64,000 bases of DNA, taken from NCBI RefSeq assembly GCF_043633585.1, contig NZ_CP141832.1, forward strand, positions 3,658,001 through 3,722,000. The letters are read 5' to 3'. This stretch comes from Lacrimispora sinapis (GTDB taxonomy: Bacteria > Bacillota > Clostridia > Lachnospirales > Lachnospiraceae). The notes beneath the pieces were generated by a model. The model saw only the letters and a program-made list of their open reading frames with translations. It was not told the DNA's origin and did no database searches. A program made the position numbers and the translations under genes. Shown here in pieces: positions 1 to 7,706 of this stretch. Each line of letters begins with the position of its first letter. Within the stretch, counting starts at the first letter, position 1.

Positions 1-142
1 CTTCAAATACAAAGCTGCTGAGTGCCACATCCAGGTACCTAAAATTCAGATATAACTCGTTGCGGGCATTCATTAAAATGCTGTGTCCCACTTTTACTTC
101 TTCCAGTTCCTGCAGCTGCCTTTCTTTTACGGGATCGACCAT
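1..142 (-). CDS. partial N-terminus, VWA/DUF2201-like protein
   Basis: The first 47 codons of a minus-strand gene that runs off the left edge. The start ATG at 142 follows an AGGTGG ribosome-binding site and lies 30 bases after the stop of the upstream LRR gene, so the two are probably co-transcribed. The visible peptide opens MVDPVKERQLQELEEVKVG and continues with an Asn-Ala-Arg-Asn-Glu-Leu-Tyr-Leu stretch. From memory this resembles the N-terminal metallopeptidase-like region of DUF2201/VWA-like proteins, which sit beside MoxR-type AAA ATPases in clostridia. Too little is visible for a firm family call. That it is coding is well supported by the ribosome-binding site and open frame; the family name is an inference. 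Confidence 0.5.
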   Translation of the reverse strand, partial: MVDPVKERQLQELEEVKVGHSILMNARNELYLNFRYLDVALSSFVFE

Positions 143-172
143 AATCCACCTAACCTTTCCTGACTCATCTAT

Positions 173-1147
173 TTATAGGGAAAAGGTCCTTTTTTTCGCC
201 GGAAATCTGCGTCGCCTTAAATCCATTAAGTTGCTTAACAGCTCCGGTTTCTCTTCCTTTGAGGCCATTTCCACTATGGAATCAAATTGCTTCTGATCTT
301 TACCATATTCCCTGACAAGCCAGAGAAACATGGCGGGATCTTCTTTTAATGCCTGTTTGGCAATATTTTCTATGTGTTCTTTTAAATAGTCTTCATATAA
401 ATTTTTATCATGCTCCAGCAGATGCACCGGTGTATAAAGCCGGTTTATGACCAGCGATCCGATGACCCGTTTTGTCTCCTGGACCAGCAGGTGGGGAAAC
501 AGAGCATCGTATTTATGAAACTGAAACTCTGTATGGTCAAAGCAGTACCGGTACATGTGTCCGCAGCCGTGCATTTCCCGGATAATGATCCTGGCGGGAG
601 TATGCTCCACCGATTCCTCAAACATCTCAGGAAACAACAGTCTGGCATTGCCGGACGCGCTGTAGTAGTTTACATAAAGTTCCTGTCTTAATTCCGATAA
701 TATTTCCTTTAAACAGGAATGGGGTTCACCGGTCAGATGGAAATCCAGATAACGGATTCCGATGCAGCCCGTAAACAGACCGGAACCTAAATCATTGATG
801 GAACTGTAACACTCCACACGGCTTAACTCGACGCAATTATAAAATGCGTAATTTCCGATTTTCCGAATGGTTTCCGGCAGATAAATTTCCTTGAGTGCTT
901 CACAGCTTATAGGGGGAGGTAATTGCTTTTCCTCCGCTTGAACAGGATTTCCTTCTTCATCACAAAAGAGCACCTCCTGCTCCAGAGAGGACATCATCTT
1001 TTCCCTTCCCCAGCCCCCGGAAAAAGCGTAGGCGGACAGCTCGGTTACAGGCATTGCCTGGATCTTTTCCGGAACCCTGACAAACCCGCTGTATCCCCGG
1101 TAACCGAGAATCCGTATGTGTTCATTGATAACTTGATATAAAAACAT
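173..1147 (-). CDS. leucine-rich repeat (BspA-type) protein
   Basis: A 324-residue soluble protein without signal peptide or membrane segment. Residues about 85-135 carry two BspA/LRR_5-type units, seen in LKEIYLPETIRKIGNYAF followed by a second copy ending in GLFTGCIGIRYLDF. This pattern (hydrophobic - x - LP - x - I - x - x - I - x - x - YAF) is diagnostic of that repeat class. The N-terminal 30 residues hold another degenerate unit (VPEKIQAMPVTELSAYAFSG). The C-terminal half is charged and helical with no recognised domain. The start is supported by AGAGG nine bases upstream. It is followed closely by the VWA/DUF2201-like gene, suggesting a shared operon. Such proteins often mediate protein-protein contacts; no specific function can be read from sequence. 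Confidence 0.75.
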   Translation of the reverse strand: MFLYQVINEHIRILGYRGYSGFVRVPEKIQAMPVTELSAYAFSGGWGREKMMSSLEQEVLFCDEEGNPVQAEEKQLPPPISCEALKEIYLPETIRKIGNYAFYNCVELSRVECYSSINDLGSGLFTGCIGIRYLDFHLTGEPHSCLKEILSELRQELYVNYYSASGNARLLFPEMFEESVEHTPARIIIREMHGCGHMYRYCFDHTEFQFHKYDALFPHLLVQETKRVIGSLVINRLYTPVHLLEHDKNLYEDYLKEHIENIAKQALKEDPAMFLWLVREYGKDQKQFDSIVEMASKEEKPELLSNLMDLRRRRFPAKKRTFSL

Positions 1148-1224
1148 TTTGAAATCCTCTCAACCAATCATTTAACAACCAAATATAACAGAAATGCAAG
1201 GTAATTGCAACGAATATTTCCTGT

Positions 1225-1277
1225 CAAAAGAAAAACGGCATACCTCTCTGACGAAATAGGTATGCCATTTGCCTCAC
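1225..1277 (-). terminator. intrinsic terminator after larE
   Basis: On the minus strand GGCATACC and GGTATGCC form an 8-bp stem around a loop of about 14 bases, followed by GTTTTTC. It lies about 40 bases beyond the larE stop and closes that transcript before the LRR gene. Confidence 0.8.
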
Positions 1278-1315
1278 CGGATGAACCAAACCGTCAATAC
1301 TTACGTCTCGTTTCA

Positions 1316-2125
1316 TCATTCCGAGTCTTTTAACGTCGCATTCATGCTTCCCGTCCGGTAGCCATCCAAGTCCATGGTAACGTAGGTAAATCCCAGTTCA
1401 TGAAAATACCCGGCAATTTCCTCTCTGACCGAAACCAGACGCTCCAACTGGTTCGGAAGCACTTCGATACGTGCAATGGTTCCGTGAATCCGCACCCGCA
1501 CCTGCTGAAATCCCATATCGAGCAGACGCTGCTCCGCTTTGTCCACCATGGAAAGCTTTTCCCTGGAAATGGTCTCTCCGTACACAAAACGGCTGGAAAG
1601 ACAGGCAAAGGACTGCTTATCCCAGGTCTTTAGCTCCAGTTCCTTTGATAAGGCTCTGATCTCCTCCTTGGTAAGTCCGGCATACCGCAGAGGACTTTTA
1701 ATGTTTAATTCCGCTACGGCAACCAGCCCGGGGCGGTAATCTCCGTTGTCGTCAAGATTGGAGCCTTCGGCGATCTCTTTGATCCCCTGCTCTTTTGCTA
1801 TGACTGCGATCTTTTCAAACAGCTCATGTTTGCATAGATAGCACCGGTTTTTCGGATTGCTTTCAAAACCTTCGATGTCCAGCTCCTCACTGTCCACAAT
1901 AAAATGCCGGATTCCTTCCTCTTTGCAGAAGGCGATGGCTTCCTTTAGTTCCCTCTCCGGGAAGGAACAGGAGCGGGCGGTCACTGCGATCACCTTATCC
2001 CCCAGCACCTCATGGGCCGTTTTTAAAAGAAAGGTGGAATCGACTCCTGAGGAAAAAGCTACGGCAAGGCTTCCCATTTCTTTTATATAAGATGTTAGTA
2101 TTTCCTTTTTTTCCTGTAATGTCAT
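1316..2125 (-). CDS. larE: ATP-dependent sacrificial sulfur transferase LarE
   Basis: A 269-residue PP-loop ATPase of the LarE family, which makes the nickel-pincer cofactor of lactate racemase and related enzymes by thiolating the LarB product. The PP-loop SGVDS is at residues 26-30. Three cysteines stand out: Cys95 and Cys98 (RCYLCK) and Cys175 (FACLSSR). In Lactiplantibacillus LarE a single Cys176 sacrifices its sulfur. In the Thermotoga-type enzyme three cysteines bind a [4Fe-4S] cluster for catalytic sulfur transfer; this copy has the three-cysteine arrangement. It is a single-gene unit with its own promoter and terminator. No larA, larB or larC is present in the window, so the acceptor is unknown, although lactate-type dehydrogenases lie 5-9 kb away. 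Confidence 0.9.
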   Translation of the reverse strand: MTLQEKKEILTSYIKEMGSLAVAFSSGVDSTFLLKTAHEVLGDKVIAVTARSCSFPERELKEAIAFCKEEGIRHFIVDSEELDIEGFESNPKNRCYLCKHELFEKIAVIAKEQGIKEIAEGSNLDDNGDYRPGLVAVAELNIKSPLRYAGLTKEEIRALSKELELKTWDKQSFACLSSRFVYGETISREKLSMVDKAEQRLLDMGFQQVRVRIHGTIARIEVLPNQLERLVSVREEIAGYFHELGFTYVTMDLDGYRTGSMNATLKDSE

Positions 2126-2168
2126 AGGCGCTCCTTATCAAACAGATCAGATATATATGTTAATAGAA

Positions 2169-2198
2169 ATTATACCAGTGTATCCTGTCCTGTGTCAA
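2169..2198 (-). promoter_or_regulatory. sigma-A promoter of larE
   Basis: Minus-strand TTGACA (2193-2198), 18-bp spacer, TATAAT (2169-2174). The -10 is about 45 bases upstream of the larE start. Confidence 0.8.
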
Positions 2199-2217
2199 TC
2201 TTACGAAAAGGAGGGGA

Positions 2218-2661
2218 TCACATTTCTTTTCTGCTGTAACCTTCCAGATTCTCACACATCTTTAATAATATCCTGCAGAATAATTCTGCCTCTTCTTCTG
2301 AAATGTCTTTACAGGCGATCTCTTCAAACTGCTCAAACACTTTGTGTATTTCCCTGGCTTCTGCAAGGCCTTTTTCCGTCAGGCAAATCAGAAAAGACCG
2401 CCTGCGGTCCGGATTGTTCTTCCGGGTGAGAAGTCCAAGCCCCTCCAGTCTGTCTAAATTTCTTGACATGGTGGCCACTTCCATATGGCAGCTGTCGGCC
2501 AGCTCCTTTTGGGTGATATGATCCTTTTGCAGAAGACAATGCAAAATTCTGGCCTGTCCCTGCCCCGGCGTCAATCCAAAACCGGACAGCAGCGGAGAAA
2601 ATATCTGTTTTCTGGCTTTTTCTCCACGTACCATCAGTTCTCTTATATTTTGCTTTTTCAT
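2218..2661 (-). CDS. MarR-family transcriptional regulator
   Basis: A 147-residue winged-helix regulator. Residues about 30-100 give the MarR fold: LTPGQGQARILHCLLQKD, then the recognition-helix region ELADSCHMEVATMSRNLDRL, and the wing with NNPDRRRSFLICLTEKG. The Asp-Arg-Arg wing motif is typical of the family. It is the third gene of an operon behind two ABC exporter subunits (30-base gap, ribosome-binding site AGGAG). It probably represses its own operon through the palindromes at 6307-6336. The inducer is likely a substrate or product of the exporter, which is an inference from organisation. Confidence 0.9.
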   Translation of the reverse strand: MKKQNIRELMVRGEKARKQIFSPLLSGFGLTPGQGQARILHCLLQKDHITQKELADSCHMEVATMSRNLDRLEGLGLLTRKNNPDRRRSFLICLTEKGLAEAREIHKVFEQFEEIACKDISEEEAELFCRILLKMCENLEGYSRKEM

Positions 2662-2690
2662 AGTTCTCTCCTTTTAATATATCCCCGCTC

Positions 2691-4547
2691 CTATTCCAAC
2701 TCAAACTGCCCCATATGCAGCTGATAATATTTTCCCCGCTGCTCCAGCAGTTCGTCATGGCTGCCCCGCTCAATGACCTCTCCCTGTTCAAGAACCAGGA
2801 TGGCATCGGAATTTCTCACCGTGGAAAGGCGGTGGGCGATTACAAATACGGTGCGGCCCTTCATGAGCGCATCCATCCCTTTTTCGATCAGCTTTTCCGT
2901 TCGTGTGTCAATGGAGCTGGTTGCCTCATCCATGACAAGAACCGGCGGCTGGGATATGGCGGCTCTGGCAATGGCGATCAGCTGGCGCTGTCCCTGGGAT
3001 AGATTGCTGCCGTCGCTCTCAAGCATTGTGTCATACCCATTGGGAAGGCGGCGGATAAAGGAATCCGCATTGGCGATTTTTGCAGCTTCCAAAACGTCTT
3101 CGTCGGTGGCATTCAGTCTGCCGTAGCGGATGTTATCGGCAATGGTTCCTGTAAATAAATGGGTATCCTGAATGACCAGGGAAATGGACCTCCTCAAATC
3201 ATCTTTTTTGATGGTCCTGATATCAATTCCATCATAAGTGATGGTACCTCCATTCAATTCATAGAACCGGTTGATTAAATTGATGATCGTGGTTTTGCCT
3301 GCACCTGTGGAACCCACAAAGGCAATCTTCTGTCCAGGCTTTGCGTAAAGGCTGATGCCGTTTAATATGGTTTTTTCTCTGTTATATCCAAATACCACGT
3401 CGTGAAAACGGACATCGCCTTTTAAGGGCACCAGCCGGTACCCTTGCGTTTCATCGGGAACCTTCCAGGCAAAGGAACCGGTATAGGAATCGGTTTCCTC
3501 CAGGCTGCCGTCTTCGTTTTGGATGACCCGGCTTAATGTAACTGTACCATCATCCACTTCCGGTTCAATTTCCATCATGTTAAAGACCTTTTCCGCACTG
3601 GCCAGTGCCACCATAAGAAAATTGATCTGGTTGGTAAACTGGTTCATGGGCATGGCACTTTGTCTCACATAAACCAGATACGATGCCAGTGTTCCAAGAT
3701 TAATCAGCCCTGATAACGCAAATAAGCCTCCCACACAGGCAGAAACCGCATAGTTGATATAGGAAAGAGATACGATGGTGGGAACCGTGATACCGGTATA
3801 GGTCGTTGCTAACGTCGAGGAAATTCTCAGCTTCTCGTTCAGCTCGTTGAATTTCTCCAAATCCTGTTTTTCATGGCGGAAGATTTTTTCCACCTTCTGT
3901 CCCTCAACCATCTCTTCCACAAAGCCATTGATGTTACCAAGGTTCTTCTGCTGTTCTACAAAATATTTGATGCTCAGTTTTCCGTTATGCCGGATGTAGA
4001 CCAGCATTACGATCAGAAAGAAGATTACGATGAGAGAAAGCCGGATATCCAGGACCATCAGCATGATAACCGTTCCCACCGATGTAATAAAGCTTTGGAT
4101 CAATAAGGTAAAGCTGTTGTTCAGTGCTTCGGAAATGGTATCCACATCGTTTGTGAAATGGCTCATCAATTCCCCGTGGGTGTGGGTATCAAAATAATTT
4201 AAGGGGAGCTTTTGTGTCGACTGAAACAGATCCTTACGGATTTCCCCCACAACCTGCTGAGATACATGGACCATCATTCTGTTATAGAAGAGACAGCAGA
4301 AAGCGCCGGCTAAATAAACTAATCCCATGACACCGATCATGCGGATCAGTCCGGGAATGTCTCCGGGAATGATGTAATTATTGATTGCCGGCTTTAAGAG
4401 GTATGTTCCCATAATTCCAGCCAGCGCACTGATGCACACAAATATGGCGATAAGCACAACGGAAAACTTATAATGCCCGATATAACCCAAAAGCTGAATC
4501 AGGGTTTTCTTTGCATTCTTTGGTTTGACGATTTTTACATGTTTCAT
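2691..4547 (-). CDS. ABC exporter half-transporter, second subunit
   Basis: A 618-residue fused permease-ATPase of the multidrug/lipid exporter class (ABC_membrane plus ABC_tran). Six membrane spans lie in the first ~320 residues. The nucleotide-binding domain has Walker A GSTGAGKTT, signature LSQGQ, Walker B VLVMDEATS with the catalytic Glu, and the H-loop in VIAHRLS. All catalytic residues are present, so in a heterodimer this subunit completes the canonical ATP site. It starts within an ATGA overlap with the preceding ABC gene, implying translational coupling and a 1:1 complex. An insertion of ~40 residues rich in acidic residues lies between the membrane domain and ATPase. Substrate unknown. 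Confidence 0.92.
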   Translation of the reverse strand: MKHVKIVKPKNAKKTLIQLLGYIGHYKFSVVLIAIFVCISALAGIMGTYLLKPAINNYIIPGDIPGLIRMIGVMGLVYLAGAFCCLFYNRMMVHVSQQVVGEIRKDLFQSTQKLPLNYFDTHTHGELMSHFTNDVDTISEALNNSFTLLIQSFITSVGTVIMLMVLDIRLSLIVIFFLIVMLVYIRHNGKLSIKYFVEQQKNLGNINGFVEEMVEGQKVEKIFRHEKQDLEKFNELNEKLRISSTLATTYTGITVPTIVSLSYINYAVSACVGGLFALSGLINLGTLASYLVYVRQSAMPMNQFTNQINFLMVALASAEKVFNMMEIEPEVDDGTVTLSRVIQNEDGSLEETDSYTGSFAWKVPDETQGYRLVPLKGDVRFHDVVFGYNREKTILNGISLYAKPGQKIAFVGSTGAGKTTIINLINRFYELNGGTITYDGIDIRTIKKDDLRRSISLVIQDTHLFTGTIADNIRYGRLNATDEDVLEAAKIANADSFIRRLPNGYDTMLESDGSNLSQGQRQLIAIARAAISQPPVLVMDEATSSIDTRTEKLIEKGMDALMKGRTVFVIAHRLSTVRNSDAILVLEQGEVIERGSHDELLEQRGKYYQLHMGQFELE

Positions 4548-6274
4548 AAGCCCTGGGTCCCTCCTTTTTGCTGAGAATAATAAATATCCTGATAGATCTC
4601 ATTTTCTTCCAGTAATTGTTCATGGCTTCCGATGGCATTGATCCTGCCGTCATTCAGAACAATGATCTGATCGGCATGCATGATGGAGGTGATCCTCTGG
4701 CTGATTATGATCTTTGTGGTACCCGGAAGTGTTTTTTCCAGTCCTTCCTTAATTTTTGCTTCCGTAGCCGTATCCAAAGCGCTGGTGGAATCGTCTAAGA
4801 TCAGTACCTTCGGTGCTTTTAAGATGGCTCTTGCAATGCACAGACGCTGCTTTTGTCCGCCGGACACATTGACTCCGCCCTGCCCCAGCTCCGTATCATA
4901 TCCATCCTTTAAACGGTCCATAAATTCATCCACACAGGCAATTTTGCAGGCCTGTTCCAGTTCCTCGTCTGTGGCATCTTCCTTTCCCCAATAAAGATTT
5001 TCTTTTACCGTACCGGAAAAAAGAGTGTTTTTCTGAAGCACCATTGCAATCGAGTCCCTCAAATGGTCCTGGGTATATTCGTAAATGGGATGGCCATCAA
5101 TATAGATGTTGCCGGACGTGGCTTCATAAAGCCTCGGAATCAGCTGGACCAGCGTACTTTTTGCCGCTCCGGTCTGACCGATGATCCCAACGGTCTGGCC
5201 CGGTTTGATTTCAAAAGAAATGTCAGAAAGTACATATTCTTTTGCAGTATCCTTGTATTTAAAAGATACGTTTTCAAAACGGATTCCGCCTTTTGTAATG
5301 GTGATATTCTTCGCCCGGTCATCATTGATCACCGGTTCTTCCTCTAAAACTTCGGAGATTCTTCTCCAGGATGTCAGGGAACGGGTAAACAGCAGGAAAA
5401 CATTGGAAAACATCATGAGAGAATTCAAAACCTGAAGCACATAGCTTAAAAAGCTGGTCAGTGCCCCGACCTTCATATTCCCCACAATGACCATATTTCC
5501 TCCAAACCACAAGATACTGAGAATGGTTCCATACATGACAAACTGCATGGCAGGCATATTGAGTGCCGCCAGGGAAAAGGACCGCTCCGAGGTGTTTTGG
5601 AGATTGGAATTGACCTTCTGGAATTTCTCAATTTCATAATCTCCCCGGACATAAGCCTTCACCACCCGGATGGCCACCAGGTTTTCCTGAATGATGCGGT
5701 TTACCATATCCATGGCTCCCTGCATCTTTGCATACAGCGGTCTGACGTTTTTAATGATGAAAAATAAAATGACAGCCAGAGTCGGGGCCGCAAGATAAAA
5801 TACCATGGCCAGCTTCGCATTTAAGTAAAAGGAGACCACCATGGCGGTGATCATCATGACCGGAGAGCGGAATCCGGGGCGCATTCCATTGCAGATGGAG
5901 TTCTGAATGGTAGTGATATCGCTTGTAAGTCTTGTGACCAGAGACGGGGTGCTGAACCGGTCTGTGTTTGCGAAGGAATAGGTCTGCATTTTTTGAAATT
6001 CAGCCAGTCGGATCTGTGCGCCGACTCCGTTTCCGCAGCGTGCGGTAAACCGGGCACAGGCATGGCCGAGAATAAGTGAAAGAACAGCAAAAAACACCAT
6101 TTGAAATCCTTTTGCCAGGATGTAATGCCGGTCTCCGTTAGCAACACCAACATCAATGATATCCGCCATGATCATTGGTATGATGAGTTCAAATATGGTT
6201 TCAGCCTCGATGCAGATAACTGCAAGAATGAATTCTTTTTTGTACTTTTTTGCATAAAGCAGCAGGTTTTTCAT
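4544..6274 (-). CDS. ABC exporter half-transporter, first subunit (degenerate ATP site)
   Basis: A 576-residue membrane-ATPase fusion, partner of the following gene. The start at 6274 (MKNLLLYAKKYKKEF) has GGAGA eight to nine bases upstream. A longer reading from 6328 would begin at about the predicted transcription start and is rejected. The ATPase has Walker A GQTGAAKST (Ala replaces the usual last Gly), signature VSGGQ, and Walker B VLILDDSTS with Asp where the catalytic Glu should be. An Asp at this position marks the degenerate site of heterodimeric exporters such as TM287/288 and BmrCD, so one hydrolytic and one regulatory site are expected. It is the first gene of the abc-abc-marR operon. 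Confidence 0.92.
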   Translation of the reverse strand: MKNLLLYAKKYKKEFILAVICIEAETIFELIIPMIMADIIDVGVANGDRHYILAKGFQMVFFAVLSLILGHACARFTARCGNGVGAQIRLAEFQKMQTYSFANTDRFSTPSLVTRLTSDITTIQNSICNGMRPGFRSPVMMITAMVVSFYLNAKLAMVFYLAAPTLAVILFFIIKNVRPLYAKMQGAMDMVNRIIQENLVAIRVVKAYVRGDYEIEKFQKVNSNLQNTSERSFSLAALNMPAMQFVMYGTILSILWFGGNMVIVGNMKVGALTSFLSYVLQVLNSLMMFSNVFLLFTRSLTSWRRISEVLEEEPVINDDRAKNITITKGGIRFENVSFKYKDTAKEYVLSDISFEIKPGQTVGIIGQTGAAKSTLVQLIPRLYEATSGNIYIDGHPIYEYTQDHLRDSIAMVLQKNTLFSGTVKENLYWGKEDATDEELEQACKIACVDEFMDRLKDGYDTELGQGGVNVSGGQKQRLCIARAILKAPKVLILDDSTSALDTATEAKIKEGLEKTLPGTTKIIISQRITSIMHADQIIVLNDGRINAIGSHEQLLEENEIYQDIYYSQQKGGTQGL

Positions 6275-6306
6275 GTTAGGTTCTCCACATTCGTAATTTA
6301 ATAATA

Positions 6307-6336
6307 GTTGCACGTGCAACAGTTGCATTTACAACT
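6307..6336 (-). promoter_or_regulatory. probable MarR operator, two tandem palindromes
   Basis: GTTGCACGTGCAAC (6307-6320) is a perfect 14-bp palindrome. The abutting AGTTG-N6-CAACT (6321-6336) is a second, related dyad. Together they cover the start-site region immediately downstream of the operon's -10 box. Position, symmetry and the presence of a marR gene in the same operon argue for autorepression; no binding data exist here. Confidence 0.7.
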
Positions 6337-6364
6337 ATTATATCTCTGTTTTAAAAATAGTCAA
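6337..6364 (-). promoter_or_regulatory. sigma-A promoter of abc-abc-marR operon
   Basis: Minus-strand TTGACT (6359-6364), 16-bp spacer, consensus TATAAT (6337-6342). Transcription would begin near 6330, inside the palindromic operator. Confidence 0.8.
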
Positions 6365-6466
6365 TGGAAATATGTATTCCCTAATAGAAATTCTTATTTT
6401 CAGTATGCACCGCAGAGTGAACTTAAAATCAGCCGGAATGATAGATGTCATCAAAAAATATGTACA

Positions 6467-6510
6467 AAAAAAGCCGTAATCCGCCAGATGGGATTACAGC
6501 TCTTTTTTAC
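6467..6510 (-). terminator. intrinsic terminator of the met operon
   Basis: Minus-strand stem GTAATCC/GGATTAC flanked by AGC/GCT, then GCTTTTTTTG, just past the aminotransferase stop. It ends the long met operon before the exporter promoter region. Confidence 0.85.
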
Positions 6511-6512
6511 TT

Positions 6513-7691
6513 CTATAAAAACCTGCTTTTAACCGGAATCTTTTCCTTAATCCTTGAAAGACGGTCAAGCGCATGGAAAAGTGTCTCATCCTTTTTTGCA
6601 AAGTGGAACCGGATCAAATGATTCACCGGCTCCTTAAAGAAGCTGGAACCGGGAACCGCTCCCACGCCTACCTCTTTTGCCAGCACCTCACAGAATTCCA
6701 GATCACTTTCATAATGGAAGTCCCTGATATCTATCATTACATAATACGCACCCTCCGGCACCGTATGGATAAGCCCGATGTCATCAAGGCCCTTTAAGAA
6801 TAAATCCCGTTTCCTGGTGTACTTTAAGAGCAGCTCGTCATAATATTCCTGTCCGAATTTAAGACCGGGAATCACGGCCTCCTGAAGGGGTGCAGCGGCT
6901 CCAACCGTAAGGAAATCATGGACCTTTCTTGCCACATCAACGATTTCAGGGGATGCGATGATATAGCCAAGCCGCCAGCCTGTGATGGAGTAGGTCTTTG
7001 ATAGGGAGCTGCAGGAAATGGTCCTCTCCCACATTCCGGGCAGAGAAGAAATATAGGTGTGTTTGTGAGGCGCATAGACGATGTGCTCATATACCTCATC
7101 TGCAATCACGTATACATCATACTTTTTGGCCAGATCCGCTATATAAGTCAGTTCCTCCAGAGTAAACACCTTGCCGCATGGATTGGAAGGGTTGCAGAGG
7201 ATCAGTGCCTTGGGGTTCTGGGCAAAAGCCGCTTCCAGTTCCTCCGGGTTGAACTTGAACAGAGGCGGATGAAGGGGCACATAGATGGGCTCTGCTCCGG
7301 ATAGAATGGCATCTGCCCCGTAGTTCTCATAAAAAGGAGAAAACACGATCACCTTATCTCCAGGGTTTGCCACGGTCATCATGGCTGCCATCATGGCTTC
7401 CGTGCTTCCGCAGGTCACCACAATTTCGCTGTTGGGGTCAATGTCATGCCCCATAGGCCCGGACTGCTTTGCCGCCAGTGCCTCTCTGAAATTCTGGGCC
7501 CCCCAGGTAATGGAATACTGGTGGAAATCCTGATAAGCCACCTCTTTTAGACGGTCAAGGATTTCCTTTGGCGGATCAAAATCAGGGAATCCCTGAGATA
7601 GGTTTACCGCACCGTACTGGTCGGAGATCCGGGTCATGCGGCGGATCACCGAGTCCGTAAAGCCCGCCGTCCGGTCAGATAGTTTCTGCAT
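6513..7691 (-). CDS. PLP-dependent class I/II aminotransferase
   Basis: A 392-residue fold-type I aminotransferase of the aspartate/kynurenine/methionine aminotransferase group. Visible landmarks are NLSQGFPDFDPP near the N-terminus, GSTEAMMAAM, the CNPSNPCGK motif with the conserved Asn, DEVYEHIVY (Asp pairs with the pyridine nitrogen), and the PLP lysine in SCSSLSKTYSITGWRLGY. It is the last gene of a six-gene operon led by a methionine-type ABC importer and containing two 2-hydroxyacid dehydrogenases. A role converting a 2-oxo acid (for example 4-methylthio-2-oxobutanoate) to the amino acid, or the reverse, fits the context. Sequence alone does not fix the substrate. Confidence 0.88.
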   Translation of the reverse strand: MQKLSDRTAGFTDSVIRRMTRISDQYGAVNLSQGFPDFDPPKEILDRLKEVAYQDFHQYSITWGAQNFREALAAKQSGPMGHDIDPNSEIVVTCGSTEAMMAAMMTVANPGDKVIVFSPFYENYGADAILSGAEPIYVPLHPPLFKFNPEELEAAFAQNPKALILCNPSNPCGKVFTLEELTYIADLAKKYDVYVIADEVYEHIVYAPHKHTYISSLPGMWERTISCSSLSKTYSITGWRLGYIIASPEIVDVARKVHDFLTVGAAAPLQEAVIPGLKFGQEYYDELLLKYTRKRDLFLKGLDDIGLIHTVPEGAYYVMIDIRDFHYESDLEFCEVLAKEVGVGAVPGSSFFKEPVNHLIRFHFAKKDETLFHALDRLSRIKEKIPVKSRFL

Positions 7692-7706
7692 CTTCTTTGC
7701 CTCCTG

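Noticed and set aside
6275..6328. Longer first ABC subunit starting at 6328
   Set aside because: The start would coincide with the predicted transcription start inside the operator; ATG 6274 has GGAGA upstream.
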